64,000 bases of DNA, taken from NCBI RefSeq assembly GCF_014641945.1, contig NZ_BMIJ01000001.1:248001-312000 (forward strand), in the 5' to 3' direction. Source of the DNA: Marinobacterium zhoushanense. Lineage in GTDB: Bacteria > Pseudomonadota > Gammaproteobacteria > Pseudomonadales > Balneatricaceae. A program made the position numbers and the translations under genes. The notes below the pieces were generated by a model, which searched no databases, was not told where the DNA came from, and worked only from the letters and a program-made list of their open reading frames with translations. Positions within the stretch are counted from its first letter, which is position 1; each line of letters begins with the position of its first letter. This document shows, piece after piece, positions 16,782 through 26,232 of the stretch.

Positions 16782-17587
16782 TCGGGCTCCCGCTCCTGCG
16801 AGGTCAATGACTCAATCAGGTCATCGGCCTCCATCTTCTGCTGCGCCAGTAGCGCTTCGCGCCTGGCCTTCAACTCTTCATATCGTTCCGGTTCCCAGAT
16901 AATCAGATTGCGCTCAAAATCGATGCGATATTGCACCTGACGCAGAAAATCCATGCCCAATAAACCGTCGTGGTTGGAGCGTCCTACCGGGTCGATCACC
17001 ATCGCCCGCGCCGACTTGATCTTGAACGGTCCGATCTCGATCCGATCAAGGTTGATCGCATGCACGTCGATCACCTCGCCACTGGCCACCCTGGCATGCC
17101 CCGCCCGGTAAGTGGACCCGTTCAGCCCCTTCAGCGCTTCACGGTGAAACACCGTACCCGAAGCCCCGGTGTCGAGCAGCATATGGGTATCCGCCCGCCG
17201 GGCGCCATACACCGCCCTGACCGGCAGAATCACACCGTTGCCGATCACCTTGACCGACGTTTCCAGCTCGGCAATCGCTTTCTCGACAGAGGCCAGTGAA
17301 CTGTCGATCTGCCGACGCAGGTTGTTCAGTTGCTGCTCTTGCGGTGACCTCTCCTGACGACTGTTCATCGCCCCCGTCTCATTGCGGGTTTCCACCTGAT
17401 CACGGTATTGATGCGGGATCTGGCTCTCGCGATTCACGTAGACCTTGCGCCCACGGTCATCGACATAGTGGTAGATCTCCGCCACCGCCGGCAGAGAGAT
17501 CGCGGCAACCAGCAGCGCCGGCAACAGCCGCGACAAGACGCGGCCACTCGCCAGTAATGCGCTACCGCGTCCGACGGTTTCAGCCAC
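16778..17587 (-). CDS. Periplasmic retropepsin-like aspartic protease with DUF4124 N terminus
   Basis: A 269-residue exported protein. I choose the GTG at 17587, which overlaps the stop of the upstream SUI1 gene (GTGGCTGA). The N terminus is a signal peptide (LLPALLVAAISLPAVA, cleavage before EIYHYVDD). A DUF4124-like segment (YHYVDDRGRKVYVNRESQIP) comes next. A helical region follows, and then a clan AA domain with the catalytic motif MLLDTGASGTVFH and the later LLGMDFL motif. Bacterial retropepsin-like proteins act as dimers; the substrate is unknown. Its 3' end overlaps the convergent MTHFR-like gene by 4 nt. Confidence 0.78.
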   Translation of the reverse strand: MAETVGRGSALLASGRVLSRLLPALLVAAISLPAVAEIYHYVDDRGRKVYVNRESQIPHQYRDQVETRNETGAMNSRQERSPQEQQLNNLRRQIDSSLASVEKAIAELETSVKVIGNGVILPVRAVYGARRADTHMLLDTGASGTVFHREALKGLNGSTYRAGHARVASGEVIDVHAINLDRIEIGPFKIKSARAMVIDPVGRSNHDGLLGMDFLRQVQYRIDFERNLIIWEPERYEELKARREALLAQQKMEADDLIESLTSQEREPD

Positions 17588-17954
17588 CGGCCAGCTTGAC
17601 CTTGAATCCTTCGGATTCAAGCAGTTGTTTGATCGGTTCACGATGATCTCCCTGTATCTCGAGTACGCCATCCTTGAGCGCGCCTCCGGTGCCGCAGCGC
17701 TGTTTCAAGCGTTTAAGCAGTGCTTTGAGTTCCTGTTCCGTCAGCGGTACGCCGCTGATTGTGGTAACCCCCTTACCCTTGCGGCCAGAGGTTTCACGGC
17801 GAATGCGCACGATGCCATCCAACGCCGCCAGGCGTTGCTGGTCAGCCAGTTCGTCGCAGATACAAGCCGCCAGCTCCTTACCGCACTCGGGACAGAGGCG
17901 TCCTTTATCGGTGGAGTACACCAGCCGGCTGAGTTGATCCTGCAGTGATGACAT
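17580..17954 (-). CDS. yciH: SUI1/YciH-type translation initiation factor homologue
   Basis: A 124-residue eIF1-like protein. Residues ~45-124 hold the SUI1 fold with RRETSGRKGKGVTTISGVPL, LKQRCGTGGALKDGVLEIQG and the C-terminal helix. The N terminus has a small cysteine cluster (CPECGKELAACIC) that may bind zinc, as is common in proteobacterial members. YciH/SUI1 proteins can substitute in part for IF3 in fidelity assays, and YciH has been implicated in translational repression during stress. It overlaps the next gene by 8 nt, implying translational coupling with a periplasmic protease. Confidence 0.9.
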   Translation of the reverse strand: MSSLQDQLSRLVYSTDKGRLCPECGKELAACICDELADQQRLAALDGIVRIRRETSGRKGKGVTTISGVPLTEQELKALLKRLKQRCGTGGALKDGVLEIQGDHREPIKQLLESEGFKVKLAGG

Positions 17955-17994
17955 GTCGCAACCCTATTCTATTCCTGTTTCTGTTAGCAGACCG

Positions 17995-19320
17995 TTAAAG
18001 CCCGATGCCACCGCCAATCTGACGGGCCAGGTAGGTGGCATAGGTGTCGGTCATTCCACCAATGAAGTCGAGCGCACGGATATAGCACTGATACAGCGGC
18101 AGATCGGGCGTCGGCGCATGAATCCCCATCAGGCTGAGGATCTTCTGACTGCGATAGCCCAGCTCATCCGGTCCACTGCTGTGCAGCTCCCATACCGCTT
18201 CGATAAACGCCTCCAGCAGCACACCAAGTGTGGTATAGGCTCCCACCTCCAGCTCCGCCTTGCGGGTATCGGGAAACACCCGCTCCCGTGCCAGCTGCTT
18301 GGCACGCGCGATACCGTCGCGGACCATCGGATCACCGTCGCTGACCAGCTCACCATTATACTCGCCACGCATGATCGCCGGCAGGTTATCCATGAAGGCC
18401 CCTACCACCGAGTTGACCATGTTCTCCATCGCCTTGCCGCGCAGCGCCGAGATCTTGCGCCGCGCCGACGCCTGGCTGGCAAAGATCTCGTCGTCAAACT
18501 CCAGGTCGCCGCACAGCTCCAGCAGTATGGGTTTGACCTCATCGAAGCTCAAAAGATGCAGTTCGATCGCATCCTCCAGGTCGAGGATGGCGTAACAGAT
18601 ATCGTCGGCAGCCTCCATCAGGAAAGCCAGCGGGTGGCGGCTCCAGCAGTTTTCGTCGAGCCTGATCAGGCCCAGCTCCCGCGCCAGGGCATTGAGAATT
18701 TCGACCTCGGTCTGGAAGCAGCTGAACTTGCCTTTCTTGCCGCCACGCTCGGCGGTCCAGGGGTACTTCAGCAGGGCACCGAGTGTGGGGTAGGTCAGGC
18801 GCAGTCCGCCATCGAACAGGTTGTTCTCGATACGGGTCACCACGCGGAATCCCTGGGCGTTACCCTCGAAGGTCTGCAGGTCCAGGCGTTCCCCCGCGCT
18901 GAGCCGGTCAAATCGGGGATCATCGCTGCGACGACGAAACCAGTCCCGTATGGCGTACTCTCCGGCGTGCCCAAAGGGCGGATTGCCGATATCGTGCGCC
19001 AGGCAGGCGGACTGCACGATCATACCGATATCGTAGGCGCTGACCCAGGTCGGCAGCTGATCGGCAATCAGCTCGCCGACACGAATACCCAGGCTACGGC
19101 CGAGACTGCCCACCTCCATGGAGTGGGTCAGCCGGGTGTGGATATGGTCGTTGAGCGCCATCGGATGCACCTGGGTCTTGCGGCCGAGGCGGCGAAACGC
19201 GCTGGAGAAGATGATGCGATCATGATCCTTGTGAAAATGGCTGCGCCCAAGCTCCTGCTCGCTGAGCTGCTCGTGTCCGTAGCGCTTGGTGGTCAGCAGT
19301 TGGGACCACTGCATCTGCAT
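17995..19320 (-). CDS. dgt: Deoxyguanosinetriphosphate triphosphohydrolase-like protein
   Basis: A 441-residue HD-domain enzyme from an ATG at 19320, with GAGGG upstream; an earlier in-frame TTG overlaps the preceding gene. The HD metal site is formed by RLTHSMEVGSLGR and CLAHDIGNPPFGHAGE, with a conserved downstream MEAADDICYAILDLEDA stretch. Members cleave dNTPs to deoxynucleosides and tripolyphosphate, controlling dNTP pools. The length fits the dNTPase/Dgt type 2 group. It lies immediately after yigZ on the same strand (17-nt gap). Confidence 0.9.
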   Translation of the reverse strand: MQMQWSQLLTTKRYGHEQLSEQELGRSHFHKDHDRIIFSSAFRRLGRKTQVHPMALNDHIHTRLTHSMEVGSLGRSLGIRVGELIADQLPTWVSAYDIGMIVQSACLAHDIGNPPFGHAGEYAIRDWFRRRSDDPRFDRLSAGERLDLQTFEGNAQGFRVVTRIENNLFDGGLRLTYPTLGALLKYPWTAERGGKKGKFSCFQTEVEILNALARELGLIRLDENCWSRHPLAFLMEAADDICYAILDLEDAIELHLLSFDEVKPILLELCGDLEFDDEIFASQASARRKISALRGKAMENMVNSVVGAFMDNLPAIMRGEYNGELVSDGDPMVRDGIARAKQLARERVFPDTRKAELEVGAYTTLGVLLEAFIEAVWELHSSGPDELGYRSQKILSLMGIHAPTPDLPLYQCYIRALDFIGGMTDTYATYLARQIGGGIGL

Positions 19321-19337
19321 CTCGATACCCTCTGTGC

Positions 19338-19967
19338 TCAATACAGCTTCCTGTATACCACACCAAGATGGGCGCGCTCATCCAGCGCAGCACAAAAGCC
19401 GGCCAGATTGCGTTGCGGCAGGGCCAGCTGCAGGGCGACGGCAGCGCCATAATCACTGCCCTCGACTCCGACGTCGAAGCGGTTGAGCAGGGCATCGATA
19501 CTGCCCTGCTGATCGTAGGAAAACTCCAGCGCCACCCCGGCCATCGGTTCACGCAGCTCAAGCGGCCAGTGCGCCAGAAGCTCCTTCACCGCACCACCAT
19601 AGGCGCGCACCAGACCACCGGCACCCAACTTGATGCCGCCGAAGAAACGGGTCACCACCACGCAGCAGTCGCCCACCCCCTGCCCCATCAACACGTTGAG
19701 CATCGGCTTACCTGCGGTACCCGAGGGCTCGCCATCATCATCGCTGCCCGCCGCACGCGGTTGCAGCGGTTGACCGATCACGTAAGCCGAACAGTGGTGG
19801 TTGGCGGAGGGAAAGCGCTGGCGCTGAGCTTGAATAAACGCACGCATCTCCGTTTCAGAGCCCACCGGAGTGCCGGTGGCGATGAAGCGGCTTTTCTTGA
19901 CCTCGGTTTCCACCTCAAATTGGGCCGCCGGTACCCGGTAGCCCTCTTTTACAGCATTCTCCGCCAC
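19338..19967 (-). CDS. yigZ: YigZ/IMPACT family protein
   Basis: A 209-residue YigZ homologue with the UPF0029 N-terminal domain: EVETEVKKSRFIATGTPV, FPSANHHCSAYVIG, the signature GDDDGEPSGTAGKPMLNVL, and VVTRFFGGIKLGAGGLVRAY. A ferredoxin-like C-terminal domain follows. Related to eukaryotic IMPACT; the bacterial role is unclear, perhaps in translation or nucleic-acid binding. It is the first gene of a yigZ-dgt pair. Confidence 0.92.
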   Translation of the reverse strand: MAENAVKEGYRVPAAQFEVETEVKKSRFIATGTPVGSETEMRAFIQAQRQRFPSANHHCSAYVIGQPLQPRAAGSDDDGEPSGTAGKPMLNVLMGQGVGDCCVVVTRFFGGIKLGAGGLVRAYGGAVKELLAHWPLELREPMAGVALEFSYDQQGSIDALLNRFDVGVEGSDYGAAVALQLALPQRNLAGFCAALDERAHLGVVYRKLY

Positions 19968-20017
19968 TCAATTCTCCGCACAGATCGGTTGTCGCTCGCA
20001 CTCGATATGTTAAGGAT

Positions 20018-21436
20018 TCATCCGCCGGACTGATAGTCATCAAGCGCCGTCTGCCTGGCCTGTTTGTAATCGATGATCGGCTCGGGACGTCCCCGAGCGG
20101 AGCCGGCACCAGGCCGCTGACGAGCCTTGCCCGGTTCGATATCGCGCAGTTCCGGCAGCCAGTGCGCGACGAACGTACCATTCGGATCGAACTTCTCGCC
20201 CTGGACCTGCGGATTGAAGATACGGAAATAGGGCGCGGCGTCGGCCCCCACCGAACTGCTCCACTGCCAGCCGCCCAGATTGGAGGCGAAATCGCCGTCG
20301 ATCAGGTGGCGCATAAAGAAATCGGCGCCTAAGCGCCAGTCGACACGTAGCAGCTTGGTCAGGAACGAAGCCACAATCATGCGCAGTCGGTTGTGCATCC
20401 AGCCGGTATCCAGCAGTTGCTTCATCGCCGCATCGACGATGGGGAATCCGGTCTCGCCCCGACACCAGGCCTGGAAAGCCGGATCATCCTGCTGCCAGCT
20501 GATTCTCGCCTCCACCTCCGGTCGAAAGGGCTCCAGCCTGGACAGGCCCGGATAGGCCACCAGCAAGTGGCGGTAGAACTCACGCCAGATCAGTTCGTTC
20601 AACCAGCTTGAGTGAAGCCAGTCGGGATCGTCGTTCTCGGCTCGGAGGGCCGCCAGGCATTGACGTGGCGACAGGGCGCCGATACTCAGATAGGGCGATA
20701 ACCGAGAGGTGCCCTCGCCGGCGGGATCGGTCTGCGGAAAATCCCGCTTGCGGGCATAGTCCTGTACCCGTTCCTGTACAAAGGTGTTCAGCCGTTCACT
20801 GACGTGCGCTTCACCCACCGGCCAGATATCCCGCCTATAGCGGATTGCACCATAGTCGAGATCCGCAGGCAGCGGCTCGCTGGCGCATACCGCCCGCCGC
20901 CTAGCCGATGGGCAGGGTATAACCGGTGAGTCGAAGTCGATCAAACGTCGACGCCAGGCGTTGCCGAATGGGGTATAAACCTTGAACATCCCCCCCTGCC
21001 CGGTCAGCACCTGACCCGGCGGAATAATCAGTTCGCCGTGAAAGGCGCGCGAACTCACCCCAACACGCTCCAGCGCACGACATACGGCGGCATCACGGTT
21101 GCGCTCGTTCAGTGGATACTCGTAGTTGAAGCAAAGCTCAGCGGCACCGAGCTGCTGCGCCAGATCAGCCAGTGCCGGGGCACAATCGGCGAAGCGCTGC
21201 AGGTGCAACACGCGTAGCGGCAGGTTCAGCCGTTCGCACTCCGGCAGCAGGGAGCGGAGCTGATCGTTCCAGAGCCCCATCCGAGCCAACGACTCACCAT
21301 GCGCGTGCCAACTTTCGGGGGTCAGCGTCACCACCAGCACAACGGCTGCGTCGTCGCGACAGGCGTGGGTCAGGGCCGGGTTATCGGTCAGGCGCAGATC
21401 GTTGCGCAGCCAGACCAGACGTACAGGGGTAGTCAT
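20018..21436 (-). CDS. phrB: Deoxyribodipyrimidine photolyase (CPD photolyase)
   Basis: A 472-residue FAD-dependent DNA repair enzyme that splits cyclobutane pyrimidine dimers with blue light. The N-terminal antenna-binding domain starts VRLVWLRNDLRLTDNPAL. The FAD and DNA-binding half contains WLNELIWREFYRHLL, GETGFPIVDAAMKQL, TGWMHNRLRMIVASFLTK and LIDGDFASNLGGWQWSSSVG, including the conserved tryptophans. The C terminus (PEPIIDYKQARQTALDDY) is typical of class I enzymes. It follows the TudS-YbgA gene by 28 nt, a neighbourhood also seen in other gammaproteobacteria. Confidence 0.95.
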   Translation of the reverse strand: MTTPVRLVWLRNDLRLTDNPALTHACRDDAAVVLVVTLTPESWHAHGESLARMGLWNDQLRSLLPECERLNLPLRVLHLQRFADCAPALADLAQQLGAAELCFNYEYPLNERNRDAAVCRALERVGVSSRAFHGELIIPPGQVLTGQGGMFKVYTPFGNAWRRRLIDFDSPVIPCPSARRRAVCASEPLPADLDYGAIRYRRDIWPVGEAHVSERLNTFVQERVQDYARKRDFPQTDPAGEGTSRLSPYLSIGALSPRQCLAALRAENDDPDWLHSSWLNELIWREFYRHLLVAYPGLSRLEPFRPEVEARISWQQDDPAFQAWCRGETGFPIVDAAMKQLLDTGWMHNRLRMIVASFLTKLLRVDWRLGADFFMRHLIDGDFASNLGGWQWSSSVGADAAPYFRIFNPQVQGEKFDPNGTFVAHWLPELRDIEPGKARQRPGAGSARGRPEPIIDYKQARQTALDDYQSGG

Positions 21437-21464
21437 GTCCGAGCGTCCATAGACTTAGCGGTGT

Positions 21465-22439
21465 TTAGATGAAGTTGCGCAACCCCAGCTCGTGGGGGTA
21501 GGGGTTGAGATAGGTCTGCTCACAGACATATTCACTACCGTAGCGCTTCAAGTAGTGTTTGAGCAGCGCCAGCGGCACCACCAGCGGTACCTGCCCCAGT
21601 CGATACTGCTCTATCCCCTCCAGCAGCTCCTGCTTGCAGTCCGGATCCAGCGATTTTTTCATGTACCCCAGCAGGTGCATCAGCACATTGGTGTGGGTCT
21701 TACGCGATGCGCGGTGGGCCATATGCTGCATAAAGTTTTGAATATACTGCTGCATCGCCTGCTGCAGTGGCAGCTGGTGCGCTTCGGCCAGGTAGCGTCC
21801 CAGCTCACGGTAACCCTGATAGTGGTGTGCCATCAGCAGATACTTCTGTCGGCTGTGGAACTGGATCAGGTTGTGGTAACTGGGGTCGGCTTCGACACTG
21901 CGCTTCCAGTCGTCATAGGCAAACACACGGGCGATGAAGTTATCACGCAGCACCGGATCGTTCAGCCTCGCCTCCTCCTCGACCGGCAACTCCGGGTTGG
22001 CCTCGCACAACGCACGCACGAAGATGCCGGTACCGGCGGTATTGGGCATGCCGTTGGGATGGTAGACCTTGACCCGCTCCATACCGCAACTGGGGGAGCC
22101 CTTCATCAGAATATAACCGCGCAGCTCGGTAGACGATTCACCGATCTGGCGACCGTACTCGAGCAGTCTATCGGTCACATCGACTGTCGCATCCACAGTA
22201 CCAAGAGCTCTGGGCTGATCATCACCCTCGGCAACCAGACGTATGGGTTCCCGCGGCACGCCGAGGCCGATCGCCACCTCCGGGCAGTAGGGGCGGTAAC
22301 TGAAGCAATCGGCGAGCACTTCGAGACAATAACGTGAGCGCTTGTGACCGCCGTTGTAGCGTACCTGCTCACCGAGCAGGCAACTGCTGATCCCTACCGG
22401 GATTTTCTGTTCCAGCACCAAGGGTTTAATCTCTGCCAT
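21465..22439 (-). CDS. Fused DUF523 (TudS-like)-DUF1722 (YbgA) protein
   Basis: A 324-residue two-domain protein from the ATG at 22439, with GGTGAG upstream. Residues ~10-155 are DUF523. Its three invariant cysteines are SSCLLG (C20), YCPEV (C52) and SPSCG (C118), which in thiouracil desulfurase TudS bind a [4Fe-4S] cluster. Residues ~165-320 are DUF1722/YbgA (FHSRQKYLLMAHHYQGYRELG). The DUF523 part may remove sulfur from thiolated bases; the YbgA part has unknown function. Position next to phrB, 28 nt upstream of it, suggests a role in nucleic-acid damage or thionucleobase salvage. Confidence 0.85.
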   Translation of the reverse strand: MAEIKPLVLEQKIPVGISSCLLGEQVRYNGGHKRSRYCLEVLADCFSYRPYCPEVAIGLGVPREPIRLVAEGDDQPRALGTVDATVDVTDRLLEYGRQIGESSTELRGYILMKGSPSCGMERVKVYHPNGMPNTAGTGIFVRALCEANPELPVEEEARLNDPVLRDNFIARVFAYDDWKRSVEADPSYHNLIQFHSRQKYLLMAHHYQGYRELGRYLAEAHQLPLQQAMQQYIQNFMQHMAHRASRKTHTNVLMHLLGYMKKSLDPDCKQELLEGIEQYRLGQVPLVVPLALLKHYLKRYGSEYVCEQTYLNPYPHELGLRNFI

Positions 22440-22504
22440 CTTGCTCACCGTTCGGATTGAAGACTCCCTACCCGAATTCTACAACGTCAAGGCAGGCTGT
22501 GGGA

Positions 22505-24178
22505 TCAAACCCGGAAACGTCCGACCAGCTTGTTCAGGCGCTGCTCGATCTCAGCCATGCCGGAGGACATGGAGGTCACCTGCACAGCATTTTGCGTCGC
22601 ACTCTCCGCGATATCCGCGATCTTCTGCACGTTCTGGCTGATCTCGTCGGCTACCGCAGTTTGTTGTTCCGCGGCGCTGGCGATCTGCGTATTCATCTCG
22701 GTAATCAAGCCCACCGCCTGGGTAATCCGGCCCAGTGAAGCGTTGGCGGTCGAGGCATTCTCCATGGTTTCCCGGCTTTGCAACTGGCTGGCCTCCATTA
22801 CCGAAACCGCCTCACGGGTGCCACTCTGCAAGCGCTCGATCATGCGCTGAATCTCTTCCGTACTCTGCTGGGTGCGGTTAGCCAGCGTGCGCACCTCATC
22901 CGCGACCACAGCAAATCCACGCCCCTGCTCGCCGGCCCTGGCCGCCTCGATAGCGGCATTCAACGCCAACAGGTTGGTTTGCTCAGCCACGCCCTGAATG
23001 ACACTGACGATCGAGCCGATTTGATCGGCATGTTCCCCCAGCCGGGTGATCACTTCGGCGGCGCGGTTCACGTCCTCGGCAAGACGAGTGATGGAGTCGA
23101 TGGTCCTGGCCACAATTTTCTGGCCATCCTCGGCCTCAAGATCCGCCTCGCGCGCCGCGCCTGCCGCCTGGGAGGCACTGCCGGCAACCTGCTGTACAGC
23201 GGCCGCCATCTCATGGATCGCGGCAGCGGCGTGACCGGTTTCCTGCTTTTGACGATTGGCGTCACTATGGGATTTTTCCACGATTCCGTTCAGGCTTGTG
23301 GTCGAATCGGTCAATGCCGTGACCGCGTGCTTCACCTCTCTGATCACCTGCTGAATATTTTCGGCAAAGTCATTAAACCCCTGTGCGACCTCCGCCACCT
23401 CATCCCGACCGCCCGTGGGCAAGCGCTGGGTCAGGTCGCCCTCGCCTTTACCGATGGCATTCAGAGCGAGAGCCGTATTTTGCAGAGGGCGTACTATAAT
23501 CCCGGCGGCAAACAGCGCAATCAGAATCACCAAGAGCAGGATCCCCGCGACAATGCTTGAGATCGTCAGCATGGTGCTGCTGATTTCGTCGTCAATCGCG
23601 GCTTGGCGAGCGGCAACGGCGGCGTCGACCTCATCGATATAAACGCCCGTGCCCACCATCCAACCAAAGCTGTCGATTCCCGCGGCATAGCTGAGTTTGG
23701 GCCTCACCGCGTTGACGCTGGGCTTAAGCCAGTCGTAATTGACAAAATCCCCACCGGATCGGGCTGCAGCAATCAACTCCTTGATCACGTAAACGCCATT
23801 TGGATCCTTCAGATCGATTCGGTTCTTCCCTTCAGCCGCCTGATCCACCTTGTAGGCAACAGCAGTGCCCTGGTAGTCATAGACAAAGATATAGCCATCC
23901 TTGCCGTAGCCTATCGAGCGCAGTACATCGCGCGCTTGTTCTCGCGCCTCATCGCTGCCATCCCTAACCAGGGGTGCCACCGCACTAATCGCCGCATCAA
24001 CATAGTTTTTAAGCTCGGTTCTCTTGGCCTCCAGCATACCCGCGCGCGCGGCGGCCACCTCCGATTGGCCAATAACGGCCATTTCGTAGCGCACCACCAG
24101 CATGACAGCAACGGTAATCGTTAGAACGGGAAGAATGGAAAACAGCAGAAATTTGCCTTTCAGGCGAAGTGTAAGCAT
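22505..24178 (-). CDS. Methyl-accepting chemotaxis protein with periplasmic Cache domain
   Basis: A 557-residue chemoreceptor from the ATG at 24178. A first membrane helix ([20 protein letters not shown]) leads to a single Cache domain of ~155 residues with the family motif [20 protein letters not shown] and [17 protein letters not shown] second helix ([20 protein letters not shown]), a HAMP domain, and a long cytoplasmic signalling coiled coil follow. The hairpin tip sequence [20 protein letters not shown] is perfect. There is no C-terminal pentapeptide for CheR/CheB. sCache receptors often bind small organic acids; the ligand here is unknown. Confidence 0.94.
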   Translation of the reverse strand: MLTLRLKGKFLLFSILPVLTITVAVMLVVRYEMAVIGQSEVAAARAGMLEAKRTELKNYVDAAISAVAPLVRDGSDEAREQARDVLRSIGYGKDGYIFVYDYQGTAVAYKVDQAAEGKNRIDLKDPNGVYVIKELIAAARSGGDFVNYDWLKPSVNAVRPKLSYAAGIDSFGWMVGTGVYIDEVDAAVAARQAAIDDEISSTMLTISSIVAGILLLVILIALFAAGIIVRPLQNTALALNAIGKGEGDLTQRLPTGGRDEVAEVAQGFNDFAENIQQVIREVKHAVTALTDSTTSLNGIVEKSHSDANRQKQETGHAAAAIHEMAAAVQQVAGSASQAAGAAREADLEAEDGQKIVARTIDSITRLAEDVNRAAEVITRLGEHADQIGSIVSVIQGVAEQTNLLALNAAIEAARAGEQGRGFAVVADEVRTLANRTQQSTEEIQRMIERLQSGTREAVSVMEASQLQSRETMENASTANASLGRITQAVGLITEMNTQIASAAEQQTAVADEISQNVQKIADIAESATQNAVQVTSMSSGMAEIEQRLNKLVGRFRV

Positions 24179-24509
24179 GTTGCGCCCGACCTCGGGTACC
24201 ACCAGAGAAAGCCAACGGCCCTTGTTATGGCTTTTCCAGAACAGGAAATATTGAACCCCGCCAGCCGCTATTCGTTCCGCGAATAAGTGGTGAGTCAAGC
24301 GAGGTGCACTCAATATGTACTAAATCGATATTAGACACAAATGTCCTGACTACCACATCTGCACGTTAGTCTTATAGACCGAGTACCGCTTTGCTCTTTA
24401 TTCGCCGGGGCGCTTGATGTCATAGTACGGGCCCTTTCTGACTGGATAGAGATTGGCGCAGGCTAGTCACCCTAAATTACCAGTCAGCCATGCCGAAGGA
24501 GATAGATCG
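24179..24509. other. Intergenic region between divergent receptor and cyclophilin genes
   Basis: 331 nt between the chemoreceptor (leftward) and the cyclophilin gene (rightward). Reading frames here lack ribosome sites and continue from the genes themselves. I found no clear FliA-type promoter for the receptor and no hairpins or repeats worth reporting. Confidence 0.5.
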
Positions 24510-25070
24510 ATGCGTATCCATATATTCAAAGCGGCCTTAGCTGTCATGGCAGTACTGTTACCCCTGACCGCCAACGCGGAAAGCGTAAGGCTGACCACGA
24601 CTCAAGGCACTATCGAGCTGGAGCTGTTCAGCGATCAAGCGCCTAAAAGCGTCGAGAACTTCATCACCTATGTGGAGAGCGGATACTACGATGGCCTGAT
24701 CTTCCATCGCGTCATTCCGGGCTTCATGATCCAGGGCGGTGGCATGGATCAAGAGTTCAAGCCACGCAAAACCCGTCCGCCGGTGGATAACGAATCCAGC
24801 AATGGATTGAAGAATCTGCGCGGCACCCTGGCCATGGCCCGCACCCGTCACCCCGATAGCGCAACCAGTCAGTTCTTCATCAACAGCGTGGATAACTTCA
24901 CGCTGGACGCTCGGCCGGGGCAGCCGGGTTACACGGTATTCGGCCGCGTTACCAGCGGTATGGACGTGATCGATCGGATCAGTGCCGTCGAAACCACCAG
25001 CCGCCCACCGTTTCGGGATGTCCCCGTTACACCGATCGTGATCGAGCGGGCCGAGGTAATCGCGCCGTAA
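24510..25070 (+). CDS. Periplasmic cyclophilin-type peptidyl-prolyl isomerase
   Basis: A 186-residue exported PpiA-like isomerase from the ATG at 24510, chosen for AAGGAGA upstream and because it places a signal peptide (FKAALAVMAVLLPLTANA) at the N terminus. The cyclophilin domain has the active-site segments IFHRVIPGFMIQGGGM (catalytic Arg), RGTLAMART and SATSQFFINSVDN. It catalyses cis-trans isomerisation of prolyl bonds and presumably assists folding of envelope proteins. Confidence 0.93.
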   Translation: MRIHIFKAALAVMAVLLPLTANAESVRLTTTQGTIELELFSDQAPKSVENFITYVESGYYDGLIFHRVIPGFMIQGGGMDQEFKPRKTRPPVDNESSNGLKNLRGTLAMARTRHPDSATSQFFINSVDNFTLDARPGQPGYTVFGRVTSGMDVIDRISAVETTSRPPFRDVPVTPIVIERAEVIAP

Positions 25071-25116
25071 AGCGGGGTCCGCAACAGACTGCGCCGACAG
25101 CCATTGCTGACACAGC

Positions 25117-25142
25117 CACCGATGGGGATCCCCTCATCGGTG
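25117..25142. terminator. Possible bidirectional hairpin terminator
   Basis: CACCGATG (25117-25124) and CATCGGTG (25135-25142) are exact inverted repeats around a further GGGATCCC core, between the convergent cyclophilin and thioesterase genes. No T-run follows on either strand, so termination efficiency is doubtful. Confidence 0.4.
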
Positions 25143-25192
25143 TCGCTCTCCCTGACCTAGCCAATATCGGCCTGCGGCACCGGTGCATCGTG

Positions 25193-25651
25193 CTAGCGCT
25201 TGATCGCGACGTAGCGCCCCAGCATGAGAAAGGTCACCCTGTCGTCACACAGCACCTCGATCTGGAGATCGAGCCGTCCCCGTCCGCGCTCGGCGATTCG
25301 TGAGGTCAGGTGATCGAGCTGAATATCACCCGGCAGGCGCACACGAGCAAAAAATGCACTCTCATTCGGCGCTTTGTAACTTTGATGGGCATCGGCGATC
25401 ACCACATCGCAATCCAGCCCCTTCTCCCTGAGATAGAGGGTGGTCAGGCACCATCCCGCCAGAGTAGCCAGTGCCGCAATGGAACCACCGAAGCCTGTAC
25501 CCTTGTCGTTAACATTGGGCGCCAACGGCACATGAAGTTCAAGCACCTCGCCGTCGTATTCGAGCCGCTCGATCTGCATAGCGCTGGTCAGCGGGATACT
25601 GTCGTACAACCAGGCAAGAAACTGCTGCGGATCGGTGGTCATATTTTCCAT
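25193..25651 (-). CDS. YiiD C-terminal-type hotdog thioesterase
   Basis: A 152-residue protein matching the putative thioesterase domain at the C terminus of YiiD. Typical features are LELHVPLAPNVNDKGTGFGG, the helix SIAALATLAGWCLTTLYLRE and DAHQSYKAPNESAFFARV, consistent with a hotdog fold. Substrates are unknown, presumably an acyl-CoA or acyl-ACP thioester. AGGGA lies upstream of the ATG. It sits 4 nt after the nitroreductase gene and is probably cotranscribed with it. Confidence 0.7.
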   Translation of the reverse strand: MENMTTDPQQFLAWLYDSIPLTSAMQIERLEYDGEVLELHVPLAPNVNDKGTGFGGSIAALATLAGWCLTTLYLREKGLDCDVVIADAHQSYKAPNESAFFARVRLPGDIQLDHLTSRIAERGRGRLDLQIEVLCDDRVTFLMLGRYVAIKR

Positions 25652-25655
25652 ACTG

Positions 25656-26222
25656 CTATCCCTGTAAAATAGGCCAATCGGTGATCAGACGTGCGGTATC
25701 AGCCTCAGGTACCGTTTTCTCTTTCACCGTCTGACCAAGGTAGATAAAACCGATGATCTGTTCGTTTTCGGCCAGCCCCAACCCCTGAGCCACCTTGGGA
25801 TTGAATGCCATATCGCCTGATCGCCACATCGCCCCCACCCCCTGAGCACAGGCCGCTTGCACAACGGCATGGGCGGCGCAGCCGGCGGTAATCACCTGCT
25901 CGCTAACCGGCACCTTCGGGTGCTCCTGAGTTACCGCCACGGCCACCAGTATCATCGGTGCCCGCAGGGGCATATTGCGCAGCTTGGTCGCCTGCGCCTC
26001 GCTAAGCTCGCCCGCGCTGGCCCGGCCAGCCGTTAAAAACAGCTCGCCCAGGGCACGCAAGCCCTCCCCTTCCACCTTGAGAAAGCGGTAGGGGGTCAGA
26101 GAGCCGTGATCCGGCGCCCGCGAGGCGGCCTTCATCATCAGTTCCAGCTGATCAGCCGTTGGTGCCGGCTCTTGTAGAAGCGGGCTGGAGGTACGGGTAA
26201 GCAAGAGTTCGAGTGCATCCAT
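25656..26222 (-). CDS. YdjA-type nitroreductase
   Basis: A 188-residue FMN-dependent nitroreductase. The start at 26222 gives MDALELLLTRTSSPLLQEPAPT, closely matching E. coli YdjA; a longer frame only adds sequence antisense to queF. It carries SRAPDHGSLTPYRFLKVEGEG, the FMN-binding ITAGCAAHAVVQAACAQGVGAMWRSG, and GFIYLG near the C terminus. YdjA-like enzymes reduce nitro compounds with NAD(P)H poorly, and the natural role is unknown. It begins 11 nt after queF. Confidence 0.9.
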   Translation of the reverse strand: MDALELLLTRTSSPLLQEPAPTADQLELMMKAASRAPDHGSLTPYRFLKVEGEGLRALGELFLTAGRASAGELSEAQATKLRNMPLRAPMILVAVAVTQEHPKVPVSEQVITAGCAAHAVVQAACAQGVGAMWRSGDMAFNPKVAQGLGLAENEQIIGFIYLGQTVKEKTVPEADTARLITDWPILQG

Positions 26223-26232
26223 GTTGCGCTCC

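Noticed and set aside
17953..19452. A 499-codon open frame antisense to dgt and the end of yigZ
   Set aside because: It spans two recognisable genes on the other strand and has no family motif.
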